Shown in pieces: positions 55,095 through 64,000 of a DNA stretch of 64,000 nt; within the stretch, counting starts at the first letter, position 1; every line of letters begins with the position of its first letter. The translations under genes were made by a program, and so were the position numbers. Source of the DNA: Capsaspora owczarzaki ATCC 30864 (Eukaryota; Opisthokonta; Filasterea); contig NW_011887307.1 of NCBI RefSeq assembly GCF_000151315.2, forward strand, positions 562,876-626,875. The letters are read 5' to 3'. The notes under the pieces were generated by a model that was not told where the DNA came from, made no database searches, and worked only from the letters and a program-made list of their open reading frames with translations.

Positions 55095-56821
55095 TCAGCG
55101 TGCACGTGTTCGGCCTTCTTGCGGCAATGCGGACAGCTTTTCTTGAATTGCCAGAAGCTCGACTTCCGAGGGAAGACGCAGTTCGCCGCGAGCCGCTCGT
55201 AATTGTGCGACTTCTTGCTTTAAGGCTTGCAGCTCGAGCTCCGAGCGGAGCAGCAGTTCGCGAGTGGATCGTCGGTCAACGCCGTCATGGTGTCGAACAA
55301 TCCGGAAAATCCACGTCACTAAAATGGCATACTGTCATTGTGCCCAAAAAATAAAAACAAGACGTGAATGAGTCAACCATCAAAACGAGCAAAATCGGGC
55401 CAAAAATTCACAGACACAAGCGCACAACGTACATGTCCCCACATGGCATCCGTTTCAAACTCGGGGGAGTTTGGCTTGATCGTGGACGGGTTGCTCTCCC
55501 GGACAATCCAAATAATGGAATAAAGGAGCGACCAAACGTACGCGCAGATCATCCAGGATCTGTAGGACTGAACTTTGGGAGCTGTAAAGATGGGGATCAA
55601 ACACGAAATGGCGATTCCAAGCTTGGACTGTTCACCACATCAGCACAAGCAATGATTTCGGCACCCTTTCAAGACACAACGACAGCTCCTACCAAGAAAT
55701 GTGTCTCGAGGTAAACGTTGACATAGTCCGAGTGGGTGGCGCAACGAGCTGGTCCGCATTTCTCAATCACCTCTGCTCCGAACATGTCATATCGGCGACG
55801 GCTGTCGGGATCGCGAAGGACATCGTAAGCCCGAGCAACGGCCAGAAACTCCTCCGACTCGCCGCCCGTGCGATCGGGATGGTGTGTCAGCGACGCGGCG
55901 CGGTACCCGGCCTTGATCTCGGCAGCAGACGCAGCCGGAGAGACCTGATACGCGTACAGCGCATGAAATCAATGGCATTCGGAAAGATTTGCAGGGAATT
56001 TCCATCTCCATCCGGTCAACAGTGAAAGACAGGCTCCAGCAAATTCCTTTTCACCGCCTTTTTGTTGTTTGCTGTACTTACTCCAAGGATGTCATAATAT
56101 GTCGGCGTCTGCTTCACAAAGGTCAGAATGTCGTGCATTGCCAGCATGAGCAGAATGAACTGAAACATCTTTTTCGGGTTTGCAACAGGCTTGGGTGCCA
56201 GTGCTGGGACAGTCGTGCCACGATGTGAGTTTGAGCTATGATCTGCAGGTTTGTCTTGACGGCAAGTGCGGGGTGCAAGTCAAGAGTCCAGCCAACTGAA
56301 TGAGTGAAGGGGGAAGATCCACAAGCCAAGCGGACAGGTCCTTTGTTCGTCTTGCCGAGTGCGCACGGGGTCAGCAAGCCCGGATCTTACCATGTGTGGC
56401 TTGTGCTTGTGCTTGTGCTTGGGCCGGTGCAGTTGAAGCCGGCTGCTTGAGCGGGTCTGACCCAAAAGCAACGAAAAAAAAAGGCGCCAAAGGGATCAGA
56501 TAAGCCAAAAGCTCACCACTAGCATTGAAACGATGATTCACCATCATCACCATGCTCATGATGCTGATGATGATGATAAAGTCACTTACCGCCAAACTTG
56601 AGGCGGATGACAGCGTAGACGGCGATGGCTTGGACGAGAAACCAGCCAATGGCAGAATCTAACGTGATCATTCGCTCAAACTCTAAGAAACCAAGTAACA
56701 CAAAAGACTGAGCTTGCGAAATAGACAAGGACGTACCAGCGTTGGAAGATAATAATATCGTGAGTGAGCGGAAGGGCGAAAGCTGCGTTTTGGCTTCTTT
56801 TATTCGATTCTCAGAATCCAT
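55095..56821 (-). CDS. Membrane-bound J-domain (DnaJ/Hsp40) protein
   Basis: A co-chaperone expected to stimulate Hsp70 at a membrane, probably the ER. Seven exons (56821-56737, 56682-56590, 56456-56391, 56242-56082, 55944-55693, 55627-55433, 55331-55095) give 362 residues. A hydrophobic segment near residues 43-60 (AIGWFLVQAIAVYAVIRL) is followed by an Ala/Gln/Pro linker and a second one, MFQFILLMLAM. The J-domain starts TPTYYDILGVSPAASAAEIK and has the HPD motif in SLTHHPDRTGG, ending RDPDSRRRYDMFG. After it come hydrophobic stretches (GIAISCLIPIF, MICAYVWSLLYSIIWIV) and a C-terminal coiled-coil-like helix, ELELQALKQEVAQLRAARGE. I cannot assign it to a named DNAJ subfamily. Confidence 0.8.
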
Positions 56822-56972
56822 CCAAATGCATGGTCATTTCATCCCTTCACTTTGACTCATCGACGAATGAAACACGAAAATGCTGAGCAAGGATCTGCAA
56901 CGTGAAAACAGTGAATCGCTTTTGGAGTGTCTTTTGTTTGTTTAGCTGTGTGCTGATTTCAAAGATCAGAAT
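56822..56972. promoter_or_regulatory. Bidirectional spacer J-domain gene / LRR kinase 2
   Basis: 151 bp between divergent start codons. Confidence 0.45.
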
Positions 56973-59526
56973 ATGAATCAGAACCAGCGCGAGTTGTACG
57001 ACGACGTCAAGAATGCGAGTGGAACGCTCTAGTAATAGAAAAGCCCGAGTTTGTTGGAACACAGTTGTTGACAGCGCGAGTGTGTGTGCTGACGAGAATG
57101 GAGGGATGGACAGTCTGAGTCGCAATCGAATTGGCGATGAAGAAGCGAAAGCGATTGCTGAGGCACTCAAAGTGAACACGACACTGACTCACCTCTTGTA
57201 AGGCATCTCACTCTTGTTGGTGCATGTGGGTGGGTGATTCAGAAGAGTGCTCAATGATGGAAGGGATGGTCAGTCTGGGTGGCAATCAGATTGGCGATGC
57301 TGGAGCGCGGGCGATTGCTGAGGCACTCAAAGTGAACAAGACGGTGACTCTGCTCTCGTAAGGCATCTCACTCTTGCTGGTGCATGTGAGTGGGTGATTC
57401 AGTAGAGTGCTCACTGATGGAGGGGGATATGGACAGTCTGAGTGAGAATCAGATTGGCGATGTTGGAGCGCAGGCCATTGCTGAGGTTCTCAAAGTGAAC
57501 ACGATGCTGAAGGATCTCAAGTCAGGCATCTTACTTTGACTGATGCATGTGAGTAGGGGATTAGAATACTCACTGACGGAGGGCATGGACAGTCTGAACA
57601 AGAACCAGATTGGCGATGTTGGAGCGCACGCGATCGCTGAGGCACTCAAAGTGAACAAGACGCTGACTTATCTCGAGTAAGGCATCTCATTTTGAGTGAA
57701 GCATCTGAATGGGTGATCTTAACAGAGAACATAAAGAGTGCTCACTGATGGAGGGGCCCGACAGTCTGCATCAGAATCTGATTGGCGATGCTGGAGCACG
57801 GGCAAACGCTCAAGCACTCAAAGTGAACAAGACGTTGAAAACGCTTAAGTACATATCGATTACTTCAAGGTGCTCTGACAGCCGTTAAACTCATGCTCCA
57901 ATCTGATGCTGTAATCGACAATAACAGTTTGTCCCAGAACTTCCTAACCAATACTGGAATCAATGCACTCAAGCAAATAGACAATGCCATTTGTAAATTG
58001 GAGTAAGACTGCTTGTTTGTTGGATTACAGCATGAACAGCAAGCCACTCACCTGCTTGGTGAAACTATAGTCATTCTTCTGGGCGTCTTGACCATCAGCG
58101 TGCTCCATCGCCTGCCGAATTGGCTCAGATTGCAGCTCGTGCAGCAGCACACACTCAGCTCCAACCTTCTGTCACACTTGCAACCGAAAATCGGCAACTG
58201 CGCTCCAAACTGGCAGCTCAAGAGCAAGTCCTCTCGGCAAAGGACCAGGCGCTCGTTACCAAAGACCAGGAGCTCGCAACCAACAAGCAGGAGCTTGCTA
58301 CTAGAGATCAGGCGCTCGCTGCCAAAGATCAGGAACTACAACAACTTCGCATCGATCTCGCTGCCAAGGACCAGAAGCTCGCAACGACAGAGCAGGAGCT
58401 CGTTGCGAAAGACCAACAGCTTGCTACTAAAGACCAGGAGCTCACCGCCAAGGATCAGGAGCTTGATGCCAACAAACAGAAGCTCACAACAAGAGAGCAG
58501 GAGCTCGCTACGAAACACCAAGAGTTTGCCGCCAAAGATCAGGAGCTCGCTACCAAAGACCAGGAGCTGCAACAACTTCGCTCCAATCTGAAGTCAGCCT
58601 TTGATCGGATTGATGTACTTGAGTGCAACCAACTCGCCGCTGGACCTTTGTCGAACTTTGACGGACCCATCCCACAAGTGCCTCTCGCCGCTCTCGCCTC
58701 CGCCACGAACAATTTTGCTGCGGATTCTCTGCTCGGCGAAGGAGCATTTGGTCGCGTGTACGGTGCCAGTCTGCCTGGACCTCCTGTTGCCGTCGCCATC
58801 AAGAAGCTGTCCGCCGAATCGATCCAGCACTATGCAGCGTTTCAGTCAGAGTTGAAATCTCTATCTAAATTCCGCCACACAAACATCATTGCCATGCTGT
58901 CGTATGCCGAAGCTCAGGGTGAATATTGCTTGGTGTACGAGTTCATGCCGAATGGTTCTGCTCGAGATCGTTTGAATCGCAAAAACAACACTCCTCCGCT
59001 GACTTGGTCCCAGCGCCATCGCATTGCAGCTGATGTTGCCCGCGGCATGCACTACGTCCAAACCGCATTCCCTGACCATGTTCTGTTCCACCTCGACCTC
59101 AAGACGGACAATGTTCTGCTGGACGCACACTTCAATGCAAAAGTGTCTGATTTTGGTCTTGTCCGTGCTGCCGAGCATCTTGATGACAAGAGCTACCTTC
59201 GCACGAAGGTTCCTCAAGGCACCGCTGCTTACATGTGTCCCGAGTTCTTAGAAGGCCGCATGACCATCAAGACGGACGTTTATGCATTTGGCATGATTCT
59301 ACTGGAATTGGTCACTGCAGCCAAACCCGGTATTCTGCTGAAAAGAACTGCGCGAAAGGCTGCGAACAACCAAAAATGCATTGAGATGCTGGACTCGGCT
59401 CTCCACCCAACCGAAGCCGAGGGCCAGAGCGTCAGCGAGATTGTCACCCTCGCGCTCGAGTGTCTTGATGACGATGCCGATGAGCGTCCGTCTTTTGGAC
59501 GCCTCCTTGCTACATTGGATCCTTGA
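56973..59526 (+). CDS. LRR-coiled coil-TKL kinase, copy 2
   Basis: A paralogue of the gene at 17.1-19.7 kb, in opposite orientation. Exons: 56973-57031, five 84-nt LRR exons (57114-57197, 57274-57357, 57437-57520, 57593-57676, 57765-57848), a 75-nt exon 57928-58002, and 58071-59526, giving 669 residues. It opens MNQNQRELYDDVKNASGTL. LRR cores are NRIGDEEAKAIAEALKVN and similar. The coiled coil (about residues 225-345) is a longer AKDQEL heptad array than in copy 1. The kinase has SLLGEGAFGRVYGA, VAIKKL, HLDLKTDNVLL, SDFGLVRAAEHL and YMCPEF. As in copy 1, HLD stands in place of HRD. ATG codons that sit just before several LRR exons lie in introns and are not starts. Confidence 0.9.
57114..58002 (+). 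repeat. Tandem LRR exon-intron modules, copy 2
   Basis: Five 84-nt exons and one 75-nt cap exon, each phase 2 to phase 2. The introns between the LRR exons are themselves similar: most begin gtaaggcatctcac, contain tgcatgtgagtgggtgatt and gtgctcactgatgg, and end in gacag or gtcag. Confidence 0.9.
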
Positions 59527-60053
59527 TGCCAAGCGAAAGATGCTGTGCTGGTGTCTCAGTACTTTATCCAGTAATGAGCGAGGTTTCTTCACTACGCTCT
59601 CGGTGTCCGTTTCCCATTCGCACTCTTGTAGCATGCTCCTCCTGCATGTTGTAACTGTTGCTTCATGACTTGTACCTTTCTCAGCGCCCTTGCTTTTCAC
59701 ACAAAACTCCAATGCACCAGGAATTGGTCCTGTGAGCTTCATTGTTGTTTTTTTTATGTCACTTGTGTTTTGGGAGCTAATCCATAATTTTGAAGCGTAC
59801 CGATTTTAAAGTGCAAGCATTCGACCTAATTTTGAGCGGATTGACATGTATTTCGCCTTGAAATTGACAAACCCATTGTCTTGTCACGGTCATGAACAAT
59901 TTTGTCCAAGTTACCCGGGCACAACAACCACGGCAAAACACAAACTCACGAACAACTGAACAACTGAACACTTTCAGCGAGCATGCAAAACAAACGCACT
60001 TGCTGAAAGCGATCATCAACCAGCTGGCTGGCACAACAACCAAGAAGCTCGTT
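59527..60053. other. Convergent spacer after LRR kinase 2
   Basis: About 530 bp, T-rich on the left and with aacaac words on the right. No gene. Confidence 0.45.
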
Positions 60054-60405
60054 TCAAACAACAAGGGTCAGCTTGTCATTGTTTTGCAAATCGACAGTCG
60101 ACGTAACAGGAACATTCAGATCAGTGAGAACCACGCCAGACACGCTGCCGGGCGCAAGGCCATGCGGGGCAGCAAGAACCGCGATGAACGCATCTAAAGA
60201 CAATGTTTTCGACAGGGTAGCGAGCCGAAGCTCACTCGAGTTGCTCAGTGAGTAAGGTAGGTTTAATGCAGCAAAGGAAAAGAAATGGTACACTACAAGA
60301 ACAAGGCAACGTAGCAAGAGGCAACAAAAAAATGAATCAAGTGGCAATCAACAGGGCAATCAAAGCAATCAAATCGAAGAAACGAGAAACCAACCTTGTC
60401 GTCAT
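60054..60405 (-). CDS. Putative small protein, possibly ubiquitin-like
   Basis: Two exons can be joined: 60405-60395 (ATG ACG ACA AG, followed by gttggt) and 60243-60054. They give 66 residues. The product begins MTTSNSSELRLATLSKTLSL and ends DLQNNDKLTLVV. The spacing of hydrophobic strands and the end, polar turn then LTLVV, resemble a beta-grasp (ubiquitin-like) fold, but there is no Gly-Gly or Val-Gly tail and I cannot name a family. The 11-nt first exon rests on phase alone. It could also be a chance open stretch in the 3' region of neighbouring genes. Confidence 0.35.
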
Positions 60406-60627
60406 TGTTTGCAGATAATGACGAAAGGCGGGGGAGGGGAAGAGATACAGTACAAAAGGATGGTAGCAGAACAGGTACACACGTCAAAAAAGGGGGGGGG
60501 AGGAAGGGCCGCAGGCGATAAATTCCAAGATTTACGCAAACCGTTAGGCAGCTCGCGCCTGCACGAGCGACACGGAAACGACAAGAAAACACAAACAGCG
60601 TAAATTTTTTAAAAGAAGAACAGGCGC
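60406..60627. other. Spacer velvet-like gene / small protein
   Basis: 222 bp containing a G run near 60494. It is the 3' flank of the velvet-like gene. Confidence 0.4.
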
Positions 60628-63271
60628 TCACAACATGTTGTTGCTGGGCATTTGCATGGATGAAGGCTGCATGTTGAGCTGCTGCATCTGCTGCTGCAAC
60701 TGGTGCTGCTGCTGGTGCATAAAGTGATGCAGCATGGGCTGCTCGTGGAGCGGCTCGAGTTGATGCCGCTGATAGTACGCCATGCCCGCACCTTCGGACG
60801 GTGGCGACATGGGCGGGGGAGACATGGTTGGCGGCGAGGCAAGGGGAGACGTGGCGGTCGGCGAGAGCAGGGGGGAAGTGACACCGCCGTTCGAGCGACG
60901 CTTCGGGTTGGCATGCATGTACGCCGACTTGTCGCTGGGAGCCATCTGGGTGTAGTTTGAGTACAGCGTCATGCGAGTGCAGGTGAGAACGCTGCCAATT
61001 TCGCGCGTGCCGTTGCCAGTGCGCGTCATGAGCGAAAACTTGATGCGCAGAGTGCCATTGTTGTGAATGGAGCTGGGCTTGACCATGATGCGGAGCTCGT
61101 TGAAGGTGGCCACGTTGTCGCTAAAGTAGCGGCGATAGCCCAGATCCACGTACGAGCCTTCGAGGACTTTGACATCGCCGCAGCGAACCTCCTCGCCGTT
61201 GCGAGATTGAACAAGCGTGGCGGTCATAAAGTCCGTCTCGCGACAGAAGCTGCCGGCCACTGCGACGCGAATCGGAGGGCGGATCATGTAGTTCTTGTCC
61301 GGCTTGGATCGGAGCTGAACGTGGCATGGTTCTTGCAAAACGGTAAGCATGGCTGCGCCAGTGGCGTTGCCAAGGGAGCCGGAAGCGGCGGCAGTCGAGG
61401 AATTGACTGGTGACGTTGCAATGGCTGGCGATCCCGAAGCGCTGGTCGCAGACGGGATGGGAATGGCCGACGAAGCCGCGCCCCGCAAGCCAGCGAACGA
61501 CGACGGGGCAGACGACGAAAGCATGGACTGCAGCTGCATTTGCTGCTGCTGCTGCTCTTGCTGCTGTTGCTGCATGACCTGGTACTTTTGTTGTTGCGCG
61601 AATGCCGCTTCAAATGGCTGCGGATACGGAGTGTTGTGGATGGGAGCCAATGCAGATGGATTTGGTTGGGGAATGACACCGATCGACGACGAGCGTTGTG
61701 CTGGCATGTGGTAGGCCTGCGCGGGACCGGCAGCAGCGGCAGGCGGGGCAAAGTAAGCCACAGGTTGATGTTGTTGTTGATGCTGTTGCAATTGTTGCTG
61801 TTGTTGTTGCTGCTGCTGCTGCTGCTGCTGTTGTTGCTGCATCTGCTGGATTTGTTGCATGTGTAGTTGCTGTTGTTGGTGATACTGGTACTGGCGCTGT
61901 TGCATCGCGTTCGGCGGGGACAAGGGCGGGGTGGGGAAGGTCATGTCAGCAGAAGGGAACGCCAGCTTGGGCATCGGCTTGAGGTTGTTGTTGTTGTTGT
62001 GGTGGGTGTTGCAGTTGCTGCGGTTGGGGTTGCTGCTGAGGTTGAGGTGGTTGCTGGGAAGCATACTGCATTGGTTGCTGTGCTTGCTGCTGCTGCGAAA
62101 TGGGCACGGCGGCGGGATTGGAATTGGCCATGAAGAGCAGGCATTCAGCACCTTGGCGGGGATCCTCTTCGTGGGAGGGCTGGCGCGAGTGGCTCTCAGA
62201 GTGGGGTTGCATCTGCTCATCGTCGTCGCTGCTGTCGAAATGGGACGACAGCAAGGATGCATTGTCCCCATCGCTCATGGCGGCGAGATTCTGGCGATGC
62301 TCGGCAGGGATGACTCCTCCCGAGATGCGACGGAGCAGACGCTGGCGCGGCGCTGTTGAGCCGTCCTCGTTGTACTGTGCGGGGCGGAAGGGCAGGTTTT
62401 CCGAGTTGGACCTTGGCTTGGTCAGTCCCACGCTGACGCTGCTGGGCGCGAGCATGATGGGCGCCATCGCTGGAGACGAGTATTGCTGTTGAGGCGAGGT
62501 CATGCCATTGGAAGTGGCCGCCGCAGCAGCAGCAGGGTGAACGGCAAATCCTGCAGGAGCGTAGATCACTTGGGGCTGTTGCTGTTGCTGCTGCTGCTGC
62601 TGCTGCTGTGCTTGTTGCATCGCAGCAACGGGTTGTTGTTGCTGTTGTTGTTGGTGTTGTTGGTGTTGTTGGGCGAGCTGGTAAGGATGGAACATTTGCT
62701 CTCCAGCGTAATGTCCGCTCGGGACTTCGATGGGAGTCGGGCGAGGAATACGCTCGTTCAATGTGGATGGTTGCTGTTGTTGTTGCTGCTGCTGCTGCTG
62801 CTGTTGTTGTTGTTGTTGTTGTTGCTGCTGCTGCTGTTGCTGCTGTTGTTGAAGCTGCAGCTGTTGTTGATGCAATTGGTGCTGCTGAAGCTGTTGCTGT
62901 TGTTGTTGTTGTTGCATCTGCTGCTGTTGCAACTGTTGTTGGTGAAGTTGGTGCTGGTGGAGCTGCGCTTGTTGCTGTGCGTGTTGCTGTTGCGGAGAGA
63001 GCGGGAGCTGAGCAGCGGGCACGTAGTGGACGCGCTGAGCATCATCGTACACAGCCATGTATTGAACGGGCAGTTGTTGCTGTTGTTGCTGTTGTTGAGG
63101 TGGCTGTTGCTGCATGGCATGGAAGATGGTGCCAGGTTGCTGCTGCGATGGCACAGAGTAATGCATGACCTGCTGCTGCTGCGGGTGCTGCTGCTGCTGC
63201 ATGAGCTGCGGCTGCGGTTGTTGCTGGTGCGGTTGCGCCATGCTCATGTTGGGCTGGTACGCGAGCTGCAT
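60628..63271 (-). CDS. Gln-rich protein with velvet-like domain
   Basis: A probable transcription regulator. Two long open frames are offset by one base, 63271-61961 and 61896-60628. A 64-nt intron (gttccc...gcaacag, with tgctgac as a branch-like site) joins them to 859 residues; the donor is weak, so another intron or an assembly error is possible. The first half is mostly polyglutamine and Pro/His/Met. The conserved part, plus-strand 60940-61345, runs LQEPCHVQLRSKPDKNYMIR, PPIRVAVAG, LEGSYVDLGYRRYFSDNVAT, FNELRIMVKP, GTLRIKFSLM and MTLYSNYTQM. The order (Q-P near the start, I-x-PPI-x-V, L-x-G-S, F-x-x-L-x-I, R-x-K/R-F-S-L, a closing Y-S/T segment) fits the fungal velvet domain, a Rel-like DNA-binding fold. 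A Runt- or Rel-type domain is the alternative. Confidence 0.65.
61796..61854. repeat. CAG/CAA repeat (polyGln), velvet-like gene
   Basis: Tandem Gln codons on the minus strand, mixed CAG and CAA. Confidence 0.9.
62576..62999. repeat. Long CAG/CAA repeat field (polyGln)
   Basis: Several Gln runs, the longest about 30 residues, encoded by alternating CAG and CAA blocks within the velvet-like gene. Confidence 0.9.
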
Positions 63272-63869
63272 TGCTGTCTTGCTATTCCTTTGTGAAAAGT
63301 CCAGAGATTGGTCGTTTTCAGGGGGGTTTGCTTGTTGGTCCTTGAAGCAAGTCCAAAAGTGCGTAGATTGGAAAAAAAGAGGCAGCGGGGACGGGAACGC
63401 GGAGGCAAAAAAAAAAAAAACAGAAGGAAAAAACCACGGAAAGTGTTTTTGACGGGTGGTTGTGCTTGAAAGTGGCTTTGGCTTTGGCTTTGGCTTTGGC
63501 TTTGGCTTTGGCTTGAGTCACCGTCTGGCAAGAAGCAATTGAGGTTTGTGGAGACGGGGAAACTTGGACGAAGGGAAGAAAATCTGTAACAAAAAAAAAA
63601 AAAAAAAAAAATAGAACGGACAAAAAGTGAGGGGTGCGAAAATTGCAACAAAAAAAAATAAATAAAATAAAATAAATAAATAAAAAAGCGGAGAGAAAAA
63701 AAAGCGTGGATGGAACGAACGAACGAGGGAAGGGAGGAGATGGGAGAGGGAAAGGGGAAGGGGGGAAGGGGAAGGGTGAGCAGAGGACGTGAATTGCAAT
63801 GAGAGAGGTGTGAGTGGGGCGAACGGTGCGGTGGGCATCAGCAAAGAGAGGGACAAGCCGTCGAATTGA
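63272..63869. other. Upstream region of velvet-like gene
   Basis: About 600 bp of leader or promoter. It contains A runs, about seven tandem ggcttt hexamers at 63473-63515, an aaataaat tract at 63655-63685 and a G/A-rich stretch at 63720-63780. No other gene. Confidence 0.45.
63473..63515. repeat. (GGCTTT)n hexamer repeat
   Basis: About seven tandem units, upstream of the velvet-like start codon. Confidence 0.9.
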
Positions 63870-63969
63870 NNNNNNNNNNNNNNNNNNNNNNNNNNNNNNN
63901 NNNNNNNNNNNNNNNNNNNNNNNNNNNNNNNNNNNNNNNNNNNNNNNNNNNNNNNNNNNNNNNNNNNNN
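63870..63969. other. Assembly gap of 100 N
   Basis: Exactly 100 unknown bases, a conventional gap size, followed by 31 bases of sequence. Confidence 0.99.
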
Positions 63970-64000
63970 GTCGTGGAGGAGGAGGGCAAACGAGCAAGAG

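Noticed and set aside
57094-57116. ATG codons just before LRR exons as separate starts (Met-Glu-Gly-Met-Asp-Ser-Leu)
   Set aside because: These ATGs lie in the introns, before the gacag acceptor. Phase analysis joins the exons into one LRR array.
60054-60405. UFM1 or URM1 identity for the small protein
   Set aside because: The C-terminal Val-Gly or Gly-Gly needed for conjugation is absent and overall similarity is too weak.
60940-61345. Runt or Rel homology domain as the main call
   Set aside because: The FNELR segment resembles Runt, but the PPI-x-V start and R-x-K-F-S-L block fit velvet better. Kept as the alternative.

Overview
This is nuclear DNA from a unicellular eukaryote with a compact genome. 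Genes carry short GT-AG introns (about 60-150 nt), intergenic gaps are often only 70-600 bp, coding sequence is fairly GC-rich, and introns and spacers are full of homopolymers and microsatellites. A 100-base run of N near the right end marks a scaffold gap. The gene content suggests a unicellular holozoan, possibly a filasterean such as Capsaspora: a complete CaMKII with hub domain, CC2D1, a GARNL3-like RapGAP, IRAK/RLK-like LRR kinases and a phytochelatin synthase. The species is inference only. No bacterial, viral or tRNA/rRNA features were seen.

I rebuilt 21 protein genes exon by exon from splice sites and reading phase; each summed coding length is divisible by three and most lengths match known family sizes. 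Left block (0.3-9.1 kb, all minus strand): RPF1, adenosine kinase, ataxin-2, a GT47 exostosin-like glycosyltransferase. Next (9.6-16.5 kb): RPB9 (+), glutaryl-CoA dehydrogenase (-), GTP cyclohydrolase I (+), phytochelatin synthase (+). 17.1-22.4 kb: an LRR-TKL kinase (-) divergent from CaMKII (+). 22.7-31.7 kb: CC2D1 (-) divergent from coatomer zeta (+), then a PH-RapGAP-CNH protein (-). 32.6-39.5 kb: SmF (-), ribosomal protein eS17 (-), NOL8 (+). 39.7-42.8 kb: a C2H2 zinc finger fused to an NB-ARC ATPase (-). 42.8-45.7 kb holds no gene I can support. 45.7-54.7 kb: NADPH-cytochrome P450 reductase (-) divergent from an EF-hand/ARM/PB1/EF-hand protein (+). 55.1-59.5 kb: a membrane J-domain protein (-) divergent from a second LRR-TKL kinase (+). 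60.0-63.3 kb: a possible small protein (-) and a glutamine-rich protein with a velvet-like domain (-).

Most genes are unrelated housekeeping functions: ribosome biogenesis (RPF1, NOL8, eS17), RNA handling (ataxin-2, SmF, RPB9), trafficking (CC2D1, COPZ), and metabolism (ADK, GCDH, GCH1, POR, PCS). The unusual signals are: the two LRR kinases, whose repeats are encoded one per 84-nt phase-symmetric exon with introns that are themselves conserved; the velvet-like transcription factor candidate; the zinc finger-NB-ARC fusion; and the EF-ARM-PB1-EF protein. Three genes (COPZ, SmF, eS17) have a first coding exon consisting of only the ATG.
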